Part shown: positions 10,101-18,825 of the stretch, one piece after another
How positions within the stretch are numbered: position 1 is the first letter of the stretch
How the letters are laid out: each line of letters begins with the position of its first letter
NCBI GenBank assembly: GCA_001915995.1
Contig: MNRO01000017.1
Location: 1-64,000 of the forward strand
Direction of reading: 5' to 3'
Source: Clostridium sp. 26_21
GTDB lineage: Bacteria; Bacillota; Clostridia; TANB77; CAG-508
DNA length: 64,000 bases
The notes under the pieces: generated by a model
Database searches by the model: none
What the model was told of the DNA's origin: nothing
Seen by the model: the letters and a program-made list of their open reading frames with translations, nothing else
Position numbers and translations under genes: made by a program

Positions 10101-12407
10101 TTTTATTTCTGCTGCATATCCATCTACTTCTCCTGCGTTATATACTCTTATTGTATATAAAACATAATCACCTGGTTCCACTACTAATGGTGTTTTATTA
10201 CTTGGGCTCCAATCACATTTTATCTTTCTGTGTGTATCTTGTTTACTTGTATCTTGTTCAATCGTTATTTTTGGTGCTCTTTCATATATTCCATCTGCAT
10301 TCTTTGTATCAGTTAAATATTCTCCATCTTCTATTTTTTTATCTTTACTTACTGCCGCAATAAATTTTACTAATTCTAAATCAAATTTTTTCTCTATTGG
10401 TTCTATTACTAATTTTTCAAAATCGTCATCATCTTGTTGACCTTTATAATAATTATTACTATCTGTTAAATCATCTTTATTTGATGTATTTCCTTTATAG
10501 TTCTCCATATTATCTTTATTTACATTTGGAGAAGATTCTATTGATGAATCTCTATCTATTACCGTATCTCCATTCGAATCTTTAAATCCTGCTATCCATG
10601 CAACATTTGTTAATATTTTATTTTCTTTATCATCAGCTTTTTGAATTACTTTACATTTAAATGTTAATGTTTCATAATCTAACCCATCAGTTTCTGAATA
10701 TGCTTTTAGACTTTTGGCTGGATTTACAATATTAAATACAATTGAATTTTCTGGGACACCAGCTGTTGCAACAATTCCTGTTACCACTTCATATGTATTT
10801 TTTTCTTTTCCATCTTTTCCTATTGATTTTATTTCATTTGGATTTTCATTTGATGGCATTAAATTTGTTGGTAATTGATCTATTATTTTAGTTGCATATC
10901 CATCTATATCACCTTCATTGTATATTGTTATTGAATATGTTACTATGTCATTTTCTTTTACGACTACTGGATCTTTTCTATGATTATATGTTGCTGTTGT
11001 TCCTTTTTTTAATGAATCTGTACTAATATTTGGAACTCTTGTTGGTAATCCTAAATCTGTTAGTTTTTTTCCGTTTATCTCTACTATATATTTACGTAAA
11101 GCTAAGTCAAACTCTGTATACTCTGCTGTAATTTCTGTTTTTACTGTTTCTTGCTTTCTAGATATTTCAACTAATGGTTGTTCTCCATTTAATGTTATTT
11201 GTGAATTTGTTTCAGTTCCCTTTAACCATAAAGTTTTCTTTGTTCCAGAATTTGTAATATCTAATGATACTTTTATTGTTTTTCCATCTGATACTGGAGT
11301 TTTTATGTAAAATCCATTAGTATCACCTATATAATCATTTATAGTTTTATTTTGTTCTACTCCTTCTGAATTTGAAAATTTATATCCAGATATTTCTGTT
11401 CCACTACCATTAGTTACTTTAAGATTTAATTGTGCATCTGCTGATTGTGTTCCTAATAATTTTATTGGTCCAACAATATATGAATCATTAACTTTCTTGA
11501 TTGCTATTTTATATTTATTATCTTCAACTTTTGTTAATCCTTCTGTGTTTATACTTACTGGAACTTTAGCAACATCATATTGACTTGCCCCATCTTTTGC
11601 TGACTGAATTAAATTTTTATATAATTCATCTGTTTGAATACTTCTTCTGTACTCATTTGTTCCTTCACCAATTGTTCTTTGACTAATCCAATCATTATCT
11701 GTTAATTTTAGCCATAGATTTGTACTAGAATTAGTTTTATCATAAATATTCCATTTACTTGAAGAAATATCATCATGTATTATATAATTTGTAAAATACC
11801 ATATAGCCATTTTTTGAATTGCTACTATATCATCATCTGTTATTTCATCTCCTATTAATTCTTCATGTGTATTTACATTTAATTTAGTTAAATATTCTGT
11901 TTTATTTGTTTCACCTGGTATATATGCATTGTCTAATATCCATAAAAGTTGATTATATGCACCTTTATCTGGTGTTAAAAGATTTTTTATTACTGTATTA
12001 TTTGCATCTGTATTTAATAATTTACTTAATATTTCTTCTCTTTGTGCTTCCAAATCATATGATAAATTATATTCTACAATATTTTTTTCTCCTCCTGTGG
12101 CACTAACCCATGATGTACCATATTCTGCTTTTATACAATATAAATTTCTCGGATTTGTTATTTTATCATTTACATTATTACTATTGTATTGATTAATCTC
12201 CCATATATAATTTCCACTACTTGAATTTGGATCTCCATTAGCATATCCAGTCTTTTTTCCATTATTATCTTTTGATTTTCCCAAATTAATATAAAGTGAT
12301 TTTTCTGCTACATCTGCAAAACTTATCACTTTTCCAAATACTAATCCAAAAATCATTATAAAAAATACGCTAAATACAATTATAAATTTAAAAATCTTTT
12401 TGTTCAT
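7158..12407 (-). CDS. Thioester/isopeptide-type surface adhesin with DUF11 and SpaA-like modules
   Basis: 1749 residues from ATG 12407, chosen because AAAGGA lies 7 bases upstream; an in-frame start ten codons earlier lacks this. A signal peptide ends near ISFA. Cys91 in LYCIKAEYG and Gln198 in IQKMAIWYFTN fit the Cys and Gln of a TQxA-type thioester domain, which in known adhesins forms a reactive internal bond for covalent host attachment. Four modules opening FDLALRKY-like (near 431, 673, 1343, 1544) are DUF11-like, several ending in acidic DSTPDN/GEDD stretches. Between them lie SpaA/Cna-B-like modules (near 917 and 1220, with KETKAPDDY and AEIEAPDGF motifs) and a fimbrial-isopeptide-like module near 1050. 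The C-terminus is a membrane segment plus the tail KKFVL, without LPXTG. Probably a membrane-anchored adhesin; ligand unknown. Confidence 0.85.
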   Translation of the reverse strand: MNKKIFKFIIVFSVFFIMIFGLVFGKVISFADVAEKSLYINLGKSKDNNGKKTGYANGDPNSSSGNYIWEINQYNSNNVNDKITNPRNLYCIKAEYGTSWVSATGGEKNIVEYNLSYDLEAQREEILSKLLNTDANNTVIKNLLTPDKGAYNQLLWILDNAYIPGETNKTEYLTKLNVNTHEELIGDEITDDDIVAIQKMAIWYFTNYIIHDDISSSKWNIYDKTNSSTNLWLKLTDNDWISQRTIGEGTNEYRRSIQTDELYKNLIQSAKDGASQYDVAKVPVSINTEGLTKVEDNKYKIAIKKVNDSYIVGPIKLLGTQSADAQLNLKVTNGSGTEISGYKFSNSEGVEQNKTINDYIGDTNGFYIKTPVSDGKTIKVSLDITNSGTKKTLWLKGTETNSQITLNGEQPLVEISRKQETVKTEITAEYTEFDLALRKYIVEINGKKLTDLGLPTRVPNISTDSLKKGTTATYNHRKDPVVVKENDIVTYSITIYNEGDIDGYATKIIDQLPTNLMPSNENPNEIKSIGKDGKEKNTYEVVTGIVATAGVPENSIVFNIVNPAKSLKAYSETDGLDYETLTFKCKVIQKADDKENKILTNVAWIAGFKDSNGDTVIDRDSSIESSPNVNKDNMENYKGNTSNKDDLTDSNNYYKGQQDDDDFEKLVIEPIEKKFDLELVKFIAAVSKDKKIEDGEYLTDTKNADGIYERAPKITIEQDTSKQDTHRKIKCDWSPSNKTPLVVEPGDYVLYTIRVYNAGEVDGYAAEIKDHLPEGLEMVEPSDESAEYYGIWNIEEIVDGRQVISTKVLAKGEGKEKETVEGDDNYKANLLRALKDDRPVSDSDPKNPDYRDVQVLCQVTSKNKDTLVNYAQISKDTDEKGNDIKDIDSTPDNLPKDGPHEDDEDLEKVTVRTPDKYNLVLVKEDKDGEQLNSTAEFEVTINGKKENKKVTGKLTIAENVPVDGDHLSDDVYIIKETKAPDDYCKFDGTITITVSKKQTSDGKGYEKSIKYTVVDSNGNDITNKKDANVYLNEDGNIYVEVKNYEEPDIHKGVKDVLNQDSGYNANEVHEWVIESDIPANLDEYKFYDIIDDIDYRLKFEGTKKVVVKIGNTTLKEGTDYKISFVENANGVQNKTTSGKLTLTFLDNENGMNASTTLKNNQGKKIQVIFNTTFAKDENGNLLATMGEQIPNQAKLEYINTSSDNKVTKESEKPEIHTGGVVLYKYYELKDEKHALEGAKFGIYATEEDAKNNKNVIMTATSDKEGLVKFAGLKYGGDAKSSENNKKQDGTYKYDADKASTNYWIAEIEAPDGFEKYNEIIAVTINKNSYNEKKPIYEVKNNKLNFDLALRKFITQVQDTEVTTRIPQVKYENGQISYEHTKEPLVVHVNDVVIYTLRIFNEGSIDGYASEITDDIPDYLEYLPENETNTKYLWKMYDKDGNETQDVSKAEKVKTTYLSKDNEKTAGENLLKAFDGNVANLSYKDIKIAFKVKDPNSNTYIITNHAQISDDSDKDGKPIEDIDSVPDKWNEGEDDQDVEHVKVEYFDLALLKYVTKAIVIENGQERITETGYNGLEDPEPVVKVEIKKKQLKNVIVKFAYGIKITNEGDIPGYAKEITDYVPAGLRFEAADNPGWTDEGNNVISTRLLEGTLLQPGESATVEVVLTWINGADNLGEKINTAEISEDYNDHGDVPDRDSTPDNQIPGEDDIDIAKVILAISTGIGQTFFGLTIGLLSVVLIGIVLIKKFVL

Positions 12408-12484
12408 TTTATTTTCCTTTCCAAAAACTCTATGCAAATATTATTTTTTCGAGTTTTGATTTTTCAAATATTTATACATTATAT

Positions 12485-12513
12485 ATTTTACTATTTTATC
12501 GCATAAAAGTCAA
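12485..12513 (-). promoter_or_regulatory. Sigma-A-type promoter of the thioester surface protein
   Basis: Minus strand TTGACT (12508-12513), 17-base spacer, TAAAAT (12485-12490), about 80 bases upstream of ATG 12407. Predicted by consensus only. Confidence 0.6.
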
Positions 12514-12688
12514 TTAAAACAGCCATTTTTTTATAAAAATTTATTATATTTTTTACTTGTTTCTAAGTTACCCTACGGAAAATAGATTTTGCTAAATTTT
12601 GTTTCACATTATTTTTTTATTTTCATATTATGACTAATAAAACATATACTTATATAAATAAATTTAATAAATATTGGAGGTTAATAAG

Positions 12689-13162
12689 ATGGATGATAAT
12701 ATAAATAATTTGTTTGATAATGTAAAAAAAATGATGGATAATGGTAATATTCCTCCCGAAATCCAACAAATGATGAATAATTTAAAAAATTCTAGTCCTA
12801 ATTCAAATACTTCTCAAACAACAAATTCTAATAACGATATAAATAATATTTTAAGCCAATTATCTCCTGAAATGATTAATTCCCTAAATTTTGCACTAGG
12901 CAATTCTCATAATTCATCAGATAATTTTTCTAACAATAATCAAAATAGTTTTAATTTAGATGCAAATACAATTTTAAAAATGAAATCTATTATGGAAAAA
13001 ATGAATAATAAAAATGATCCAAGAGCAAATTTGCTTTATTCTTTAAAGCCTTATTTAAGAGATAGTAAAAAAAATAAAATTGACCAATATGTTAATATGC
13101 TCAATATAAGTAAAATAGCTGATTTTATGAGCAAAAATGACAATGATAAAAAAACAGATTAA
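12689..13162 (+). CDS. Conserved-looking hypothetical protein, Asn/Ser-rich middle and helical C-terminus
   Basis: 157 residues from ATG 12689, 8 bases after GGAGG. The upstream in-frame TTG at 12674 lies within the ribosome binding site and is rejected. The N-terminal third is a Met/Asn-rich helix, the middle an Asn/Ser/Thr-rich low-complexity linker, and the last 60 residues a charged helical region containing LLYSLKPYLRDSKKNKIDQY. This C-terminal pattern looks like a small family I have seen in Clostridia next to short membrane proteins, but I know no function. No signal peptide or membrane segment is visible, so it is likely cytoplasmic. It is followed after 29 bases by the next gene, so the two are probably one operon. 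Confidence 0.75.
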   Translation: MDDNINNLFDNVKKMMDNGNIPPEIQQMMNNLKNSSPNSNTSQTTNSNNDINNILSQLSPEMINSLNFALGNSHNSSDNFSNNNQNSFNLDANTILKMKSIMEKMNNKNDPRANLLYSLKPYLRDSKKNKIDQYVNMLNISKIADFMSKNDNDKKTD

Positions 13163-13191
13163 TGTTTTAATTTTTTTGAAAGGAGATCATA

Positions 13192-13542
13192 ATGCAATAT
13201 TCTTATAAAAATCCATCACCATTCTTTTACAATAATTTATATAGAAAAAATTGGTATAAAAATAGATTTCCTTATTACTATTCTAATAGCTCTTCATTGA
13301 ATCCATTAACTATGAACTCTTCTAATAGTTGTTTAGAATCTTCTAATTCTCAAAGCAATATAAATTTAACCCAAAATCCAAATATTAACCTTCCTCCAAA
13401 TAAAGACTTTGTTTTAGATATATTTGGTTTAAAACTATATTTTGATGATGTTCTTATTTTAAGTCTATTATTCTTTTTATATAAAGAAGATGTAAAAGAT
13501 AATGGTTTATTTTTAGCATTAGTTTTATTACTTATAAGTTAA
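13192..13542 (+). CDS. Small hypothetical membrane protein
   Basis: 116 residues; AAAGGAG precedes ATG 13192. The N-terminal 75 residues are rich in Asn, Ser, Tyr and Pro without a signal peptide. The C-terminus has two short hydrophobic segments (VLILSLLFFLY and LFLALVLLLIS) separated by KEDVKDNG, preceded by FGLKLYFDD. This C-terminal pattern resembles short membrane proteins often annotated as hypothetical in Clostridia. It is probably cotranscribed with the gene at 12689. Function unknown. Confidence 0.7.
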   Translation: MQYSYKNPSPFFYNNLYRKNWYKNRFPYYYSNSSSLNPLTMNSSNSCLESSNSQSNINLTQNPNINLPPNKDFVLDIFGLKLYFDDVLILSLLFFLYKEDVKDNGLFLALVLLLIS

Positions 13543-13569
13543 AAATGAGACTATTTTATAGCCTCATTT
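13543..13569. terminator. Bidirectional terminator between the 13192 gene and minC
   Basis: Inverted repeat AAATGAG/CTCATTT (9 bp with one mismatch) between convergent genes, overlapping the minC stop codon. T-rich tracts follow on both sides. Confidence 0.55.
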
Positions 13570-14182
13570 ACCATTTTTCTATTTTTATCTTATCTTCTTT
13601 AACACATATATATGCTCTATTTATATTTAGTTCCTCTGTTTTATTTATTTCTCTAACAATATTAGAAATTCTAACTTGGACAGCCTCTAAATTTCCTGCT
13701 GTAATTATTGCATCTTTATTTCCTTTTGCTCCTGCATGAGCTAATCCTCTCAATGTTCCTTGAACTATTATATTATCTCTTGCAATAACTTCAGCTCCTG
13801 CATTAACATCCCCTATTATTACAACACTTCCTTCTGATTCTATTTTTTGTCCTGATCTTATAGATCCTTTTTGAAATATTGTATCAGAATTCTCAATTTT
13901 TTCTTTATAACTTCTTATAATACTATGCAACCCTAAACTTGTTGGAGTATCAAATATTAATTTTACATCTAAATATTTTTTTACTAATTGTTCAATATCT
14001 GCTAATTCTTTTTCAGATAATATTTTTCCAGTAAATCTAACTGGTGTTTTTTCTTTTTGATATAATTTTGACAATTCTTCAAGTTTTATCTTTAGTTCTT
14101 GTAATATTTCCTCTTCTGTTGCATTATCTTCTACTTTTATTAATGTTTCTTCTTTTTTTAAGTTTATGCTAATACAACTCAT
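13568..14182 (-). CDS. minC: Septum site-determining protein MinC
   Basis: 204 residues from ATG 14182, 8 bases after GGAGG; the longer frame begins inside that site. MinC inhibits FtsZ assembly away from mid-cell and is recruited to the membrane by MinD. The C-terminal half has the beta-helix signature of MinC, with GDVNAGAEVIARDNIIVQG and LRGLAHAGAKGNKDA. The N-terminal domain is less conserved but of normal length. It is the last gene of the radC-mreBCD-mrdA operon, 14 bases after mrdA. Unusually, minD and minE do not follow: the next gene is convergent. They must lie elsewhere or be absent. Confidence 0.93.
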   Translation of the reverse strand: MSCISINLKKEETLIKVEDNATEEEILQELKIKLEELSKLYQKEKTPVRFTGKILSEKELADIEQLVKKYLDVKLIFDTPTSLGLHSIIRSYKEKIENSDTIFQKGSIRSGQKIESEGSVVIIGDVNAGAEVIARDNIIVQGTLRGLAHAGAKGNKDAIITAGNLEAVQVRISNIVREINKTEELNINRAYICVKEDKIKIEKW

Positions 14183-14196
14183 TATTCTTTCCTCCA

Positions 14197-16335
14197 CTAT
14201 CTCATTTGTTCTACATATGGTATTGCATTTAAATCTTCATTAACTTCTTCAGATTCATTCATTCCAAAATATTGTGTTAATACATCTCTTGCAACTTCTG
14301 CTGCATAATTTCCATGACCACCATTTTCGATCATTACAGCTATAGCAACTTCTGGATTATCAAATGGTGCAAAACATACAAACCAAGCATTTACTATATC
14401 ACTTTGTGCAGTTTCTGCTGATCCAGTTTTTCCAGCTACTTCTACAATAAAATTTTTAAATATATTATATGCTGTTCCACCAGATTCACTCGTAGCCATT
14501 CTCATTCCCTCTTTAGCTATTTCTATGCTCTCTTGACTAATTTCTATCCCATCATTTTGATTTTCAATCCCAAGTTTTTTGTTTACAAAATTACGCATTT
14601 CTTCTTTTGATACTTCTGTTCCATCTGAGTTTAAAATAGATTTTACTATCGTAGGTTGAACAACATTTCCTCCATTAGCTATTGATGATATATATTTAGC
14701 TATTTGAATTGGTGTAAAACTATTGTCACCCTGGCCTATTGCTGCGCTTAGTGTATCACCTGGTCCCCAACCATCTTTTCTTTGAGCTAATGTTCCTGCT
14801 TTTTCACTTGGTAATTCTATTCCTGTTGTCTTTCCAAGTCCAAAGTGTAAAGCATACTTAGCTATTACATCAATTCCCATTCTATCTCCAGCTTCATAAA
14901 AGAAATAATTACAAGAATGTTGAAGAGCTTGTGTCACATTTAAATATCCATGTCCTCTATGATAACTTGTATAATACCAGCATTTTCTTGGGGGATAATA
15001 TTTTGTGTATATTCCTGTATCATTTATTTTTTCTTTTGATGTTATTGCTCCAGATTCTAGCCCTGCTATTGCTGTTACCATTTTAAATACAGAACCAGGT
15101 TCATATGTTCCTTGAATTGCCTTATTTAACAATGGATGTGTTTCACTATCATTCATATATTTCCATTTTTCTGGGTCCAATTTTCCAACAAACCATTGTG
15201 GATCATATGATGGATAACTTGCCATAGCCAAAACTTCTCCATTATTAACATTCATTACAACTGCAGCACCACCCTTTGCATCATAAGTTTGCGAAAATCC
15301 TCCACTTCTTATTTTTTCAACACAATTTGCAAGTGCCTCTTGTGTAACTGATTGTAATTTTGAATCTATTGTTAATATTATATTACTTCCAGCAATAGCA
15401 TCTTGAGTTATGTTTTCTCCTGTAGTTGTTCCATCTACTGACATTTCAACTTGTTTTTTTCCACTTGTTCCTTTCAAATATTCTTCAAACATAGCCTCAA
15501 TCCCTGTTTTTCCTATGATATCATCTATATCATATTTATCTTTTCTTTGTTGATATTCATCATCACTTATTGTTCTAGTATATCCTATCACATTTGCTGC
15601 TAATGATTCATTTTTATATGTTCTTTCAGATGTTGTTTCTATACTAATTCCCGGAAATTCACCATTTCTTTCATTAAGTTGTGCAACAACTACATCATTA
15701 ACATCTTTTGATATTGTTATTGATTTCGTTGCACTATATCCAGTTGTTGTAATTAAATATCTTATAACTATAATTTTTCTTATATCATCTATATCTTCAT
15801 TTGAAATTTGATATTTAGACTTAAATTTGTAAAATGCCTCTTCTGCTGTTGCATCACTTGAAATTTTATATTTTTTTTTCCAATTTTCCAAAGTTTTGTC
15901 AGATATTGTATATTCAAATGGTGATATTTTTATTGGAAATGTATCTGTATATGTTGCTTGTTGTTCATTTAATAAATTAGTTAATTTTAAAATAGCTTGG
16001 TTTAATTCTTCATCAGATACATTTGTTTTATATATTTCCACATTATTTACTGTTCGAATTCCTGCCAATTCAGCTCCAGACCTGTCAAAAATAGAGCCCC
16101 TAACTGAATCAACTTTACTAATTCTTGACAGTCTTGTATTTGATTGCTCTCTATAACTTTCTCCATGAATTACTTGTAAGTTGAATAATTGAGCAATGAG
16201 AATTATACCAATTGCATATACTAATATAGTTATTATATTAAATCTAAAATTCGCTTGTTTCATTCCATCTTCTTGTTCCCAAGATGTATCTTTGTCAAAA
16301 CTAATTCTCTTGTTCAATTTTCCACCTTCTTTCAT
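14197..16335 (-). CDS. mrdA: Penicillin-binding protein 2 (elongasome transpeptidase)
   Basis: 712 residues, normal for class B PBPs. It crosslinks peptidoglycan during sidewall elongation with MreBCD and RodA. An N-terminal membrane anchor (about 30-50) is followed by the dimerisation domain and the transpeptidase domain. Active-site motifs are SVFK (Ser415), SCN in the LQHSCNYFF stretch, and KTG in VAGKTGSAETAQ. ATG 16335 is 11 bases after mreD but has no ribosome binding site of its own; TTG 16317 has AGGTGG just upstream and may be the true start. Lies between mreD and minC in the shape operon. Confidence 0.95.
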   Translation of the reverse strand: MKEGGKLNKRISFDKDTSWEQEDGMKQANFRFNIITILVYAIGIILIAQLFNLQVIHGESYREQSNTRLSRISKVDSVRGSIFDRSGAELAGIRTVNNVEIYKTNVSDEELNQAILKLTNLLNEQQATYTDTFPIKISPFEYTISDKTLENWKKKYKISSDATAEEAFYKFKSKYQISNEDIDDIRKIIVIRYLITTTGYSATKSITISKDVNDVVVAQLNERNGEFPGISIETTSERTYKNESLAANVIGYTRTISDDEYQQRKDKYDIDDIIGKTGIEAMFEEYLKGTSGKKQVEMSVDGTTTGENITQDAIAGSNIILTIDSKLQSVTQEALANCVEKIRSGGFSQTYDAKGGAAVVMNVNNGEVLAMASYPSYDPQWFVGKLDPEKWKYMNDSETHPLLNKAIQGTYEPGSVFKMVTAIAGLESGAITSKEKINDTGIYTKYYPPRKCWYYTSYHRGHGYLNVTQALQHSCNYFFYEAGDRMGIDVIAKYALHFGLGKTTGIELPSEKAGTLAQRKDGWGPGDTLSAAIGQGDNSFTPIQIAKYISSIANGGNVVQPTIVKSILNSDGTEVSKEEMRNFVNKKLGIENQNDGIEISQESIEIAKEGMRMATSESGGTAYNIFKNFIVEVAGKTGSAETAQSDIVNAWFVCFAPFDNPEVAIAVMIENGGHGNYAAEVARDVLTQYFGMNESEEVNEDLNAIPYVEQMR

Positions 16336-16346
16336 ATCTTTTTTAT

Positions 16347-16880
16347 TTAAAAATATCTTGTTAAAATCTTATCTCCTTTTATTTCACTTTCCACTTCATA
16401 TCCAACACTTTTTATTATTGGATAAATTATTATTATCAATAATATATTATAAATTGACTCTAATAATATTATTTTTATAAATGTTAATATTTCAATATTT
16501 ATATTAAAAAATATTATATACATTATATATGATAATGTTTCATAAAAAATAGTTGAAAACATTCCTATTAATAAAATTACTATTCTACTATCTTTTGAAA
16601 AATTTTTATCAAATAATCCACCTATAATTCCAACTACAGCTAAACATACAGATGTTATACCTAAACTTTTTCCAATCCACAAATCTATTAAAATACCATA
16701 TATTATTCCATATATAGTTCCTCTACTTCTTCCCATAAATAATCCAATAAATAACACTAAAATCACAAATAGATTTGGTTTTACTCCAGCTATTGTAAAA
16801 TTAACAAAAAATATTGATTGAAGCAAATATATAAATATAAATACCAATATTAAAGATATATATATCAATGCCTTTTTCAT
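16347..16880 (-). CDS. mreD: Rod shape-determining membrane protein MreD
   Basis: 177 residues, about six hydrophobic segments, and the MreD-like FVNFTIAGVKPNLFVILVLF opening followed by GLFMGRSRGTIYGIIYGIL. MreD is an integral membrane component of the elongasome and connects MreC/MreB with PBP2. It lies between mreC (19 bases) and mrdA (11 bases), which supports the call more strongly than its sequence, since MreD diverges fast. Confidence 0.92.
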   Translation of the reverse strand: MKKALIYISLILVFIFIYLLQSIFFVNFTIAGVKPNLFVILVLFIGLFMGRSRGTIYGIIYGILIDLWIGKSLGITSVCLAVVGIIGGLFDKNFSKDSRIVILLIGMFSTIFYETLSYIMYIIFFNINIEILTFIKIILLESIYNILLIIIIYPIIKSVGYEVESEIKGDKILTRYF

Positions 16881-16899
16881 TATTTAAATGTTCCTTTCT

Positions 16900-17715
16900 T
16901 TATTTTATTATTACAAGTACAGTCTCTAATTTATCAAAGTCTACGGCAGCTTCAACTACAGCATATGAATCAATTTTATTCGTTCCTGTTTCAACTTTTT
17001 TTATTCTTCCTACATGAATTCCTTTTGTATAAATTCCCCCCATTCCAGAAGTTTCAACACTATCTCCTTGTATAACATTTGAATCTATTTTTAAATTTGT
17101 TGCTTTTAATGTTGACTCACTTGCAATTGTTCCTTTACATATCATAATATCTCTTGTTGTGCTTGCTAAACAACTTGTTGAACTAGCACTATCTACAATA
17201 GTCTGAATTTTAGATGTTGTTGCTGTTGTTTCAGCAATATATCCTACTAATCCTTCATTAGCAATAACTGTCATATTTTCTTTAATTCCATTATCTGATC
17301 CTATATTTATAACTAATGTTTTTGAATAATTGCTAATATCTCTTGATATTATTGTTCCTGGGATTGTCGTATATTCTCCATATTTTTCAGCTAAATTTAA
17401 TTGTTGTTTCAATTGATCATTTTCTGTTTTCATAACTTCAAATTCTCTTAAACTTTTTTCCAATTCACTATTTTTTTGCTTTAATTCTTCATTTTCTTTT
17501 TTTAATTCATTTACATTTTCAAAGAACTTGTCATTATTGTTTACTTTATTTTTCAAATATGTTAATCCATTTTGAATAGGCACAACTACAACATTTGCTA
17601 CTCTTTCAAGTGTAGATATATTTTCTTTACTATTATTTGTAAATATTACAAGTAATATCAATATAATTATCGTTATAATTACACCTATTACTCCACTTTT
17701 ATTACTTCTATCCAT
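16900..17715 (-). CDS. mreC: Rod shape-determining protein MreC
   Basis: 271 residues with one N-terminal membrane segment (about 9-27), a coiled coil rich in Glu/Lys/Leu at about 66-110 and the extracytoplasmic beta-barrel pair. Typical MreC motifs are visible: VINIGSDNGIKENMTVIANE, GLVGYI and GDSVETSGMGGIYTKGI. It scaffolds the elongasome outside the membrane. AAAAGGA precedes ATG 17715. It sits between mreB (57 bases) and mreD. Confidence 0.95.
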   Translation of the reverse strand: MDRSNKSGVIGVIITIIILILLVIFTNNSKENISTLERVANVVVVPIQNGLTYLKNKVNNNDKFFENVNELKKENEELKQKNSELEKSLREFEVMKTENDQLKQQLNLAEKYGEYTTIPGTIISRDISNYSKTLVINIGSDNGIKENMTVIANEGLVGYIAETTATTSKIQTIVDSASSTSCLASTTRDIMICKGTIASESTLKATNLKIDSNVIQGDSVETSGMGGIYTKGIHVGRIKKVETGTNKIDSYAVVEAAVDFDKLETVLVIIK

Positions 17716-17772
17716 ATATATCCTTTTATTAAAATATTTAGGTTTTTAAGTTTCCCATAAACTTTCTAATTT

Positions 17773-18801
17773 TTATCTTTTTCTGGCATTTTTTAAAACT
17801 GTTCTTAATTTTTCTATATCTTGTAATGTCTTTCCTGTTCCTCGTACAACACATTCTAAAGGTTCTTCTGCTACATATACTGGCATTCCTGTTTCCATAC
17901 TAATAAGTTTATCTAAGTTTTGAATTAATGCTCCTCCACCTGACAAAACTATACCTTTTTCCATTATATCAGAAGCTAATTCTGGTGGCGTTTTTTCTAA
18001 TGTTAACTTTACTACTTCCACTATTTGTGAAACTGATTCTTTTATTGCTTCTTCTATTTGTCCTGATGTAATTATTTCTGTAGTTGGTAATCCTGTAGCA
18101 AGATCTCTTCCTTTAATTTTCATGCTCATTTGTGACATTAGTGGCAATGCACATCCTAATTCTTTCTTTATATTTTCTGCTGTTGTCTCTCCAATTGCCA
18201 TATTCATTTCTTTTTTTACATAATTTACAATATCTTCATTAAGTTCATCTCCAGCTATTCTTATGGAATTACTTAATACAATTCCTCCCAAAGATATCAC
18301 TGCAACTTCTGTTGTTCCTCCTCCAATGTCTACAATTATGCTTCCACTTGGCTGTTCTATTTCTATTCCTGCTCCAATAGCAGCAGCCATAGGTTCTTCT
18401 ATTAAATATACTTCTTTTGCACCAGCTCTTATTATTGTTTCTTCAACAGCTCTTTCTTCTACTTCCGTAATTCCTGATGGTACACCTACAATAACCCTTG
18501 GTCTTATTGCATTGTATTTTTTACATACTTTATCCATTATTTTTTTTAACAATAGTTTTGTTGCTGTAAAATCTGCTATTACACCATCTTTCAATGGTCT
18601 TATTGCATTTATTTCTTTTGGTGTTCTACCAAGCATCTCTTTTGCTTCACTTCCTATTGCAATTACATTGCCAGTTTGATTTTCAACAGCAATTACTGCT
18701 GGTTCTCTATAAACTATTCCTTTTCCATTTATTGTAACCAAAATATTTGCTGTTCCTAAATCTATTCCTATATCTTTAGAATTTAATGATAAAAATCCCA
18801 T
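17773..18801 (-). CDS. mreB: Actin-like cell-shape protein MreB
   Basis: 342 residues from ATG 18801, chosen because AAGGA lies 9 bases upstream; two earlier in-frame ATGs fall in or next to that site. MreB forms membrane-bound filaments that orient peptidoglycan synthesis. Actin-fold signatures include GIDLGTANILV, GGGTTEVAVISLGGI, EEPMAAAIGAG and LSGGGALIQNL. The length is typical. It follows radC by 24 bases and leads mreCD. Could be an Mbl paralogue, but the operon context indicates MreB. Confidence 0.97.
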   Translation of the reverse strand: MGFLSLNSKDIGIDLGTANILVTINGKGIVYREPAVIAVENQTGNVIAIGSEAKEMLGRTPKEINAIRPLKDGVIADFTATKLLLKKIMDKVCKKYNAIRPRVIVGVPSGITEVEERAVEETIIRAGAKEVYLIEEPMAAAIGAGIEIEQPSGSIIVDIGGGTTEVAVISLGGIVLSNSIRIAGDELNEDIVNYVKKEMNMAIGETTAENIKKELGCALPLMSQMSMKIKGRDLATGLPTTEIITSGQIEEAIKESVSQIVEVVKLTLEKTPPELASDIMEKGIVLSGGGALIQNLDKLISMETGMPVYVAEEPLECVVRGTGKTLQDIEKLRTVLKNARKR

Positions 18802-18825
18802 TTTCCCCATTCCTTCCAAATGTTT

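Noticed and set aside
219..10585. Many plus-strand Leu/His/Tyr-rich open frames opposite the two giant surface genes
   Set aside because: Antisense of Asn/Lys/Thr/Asp-rich coding sequence; no ribosome sites and poor composition.
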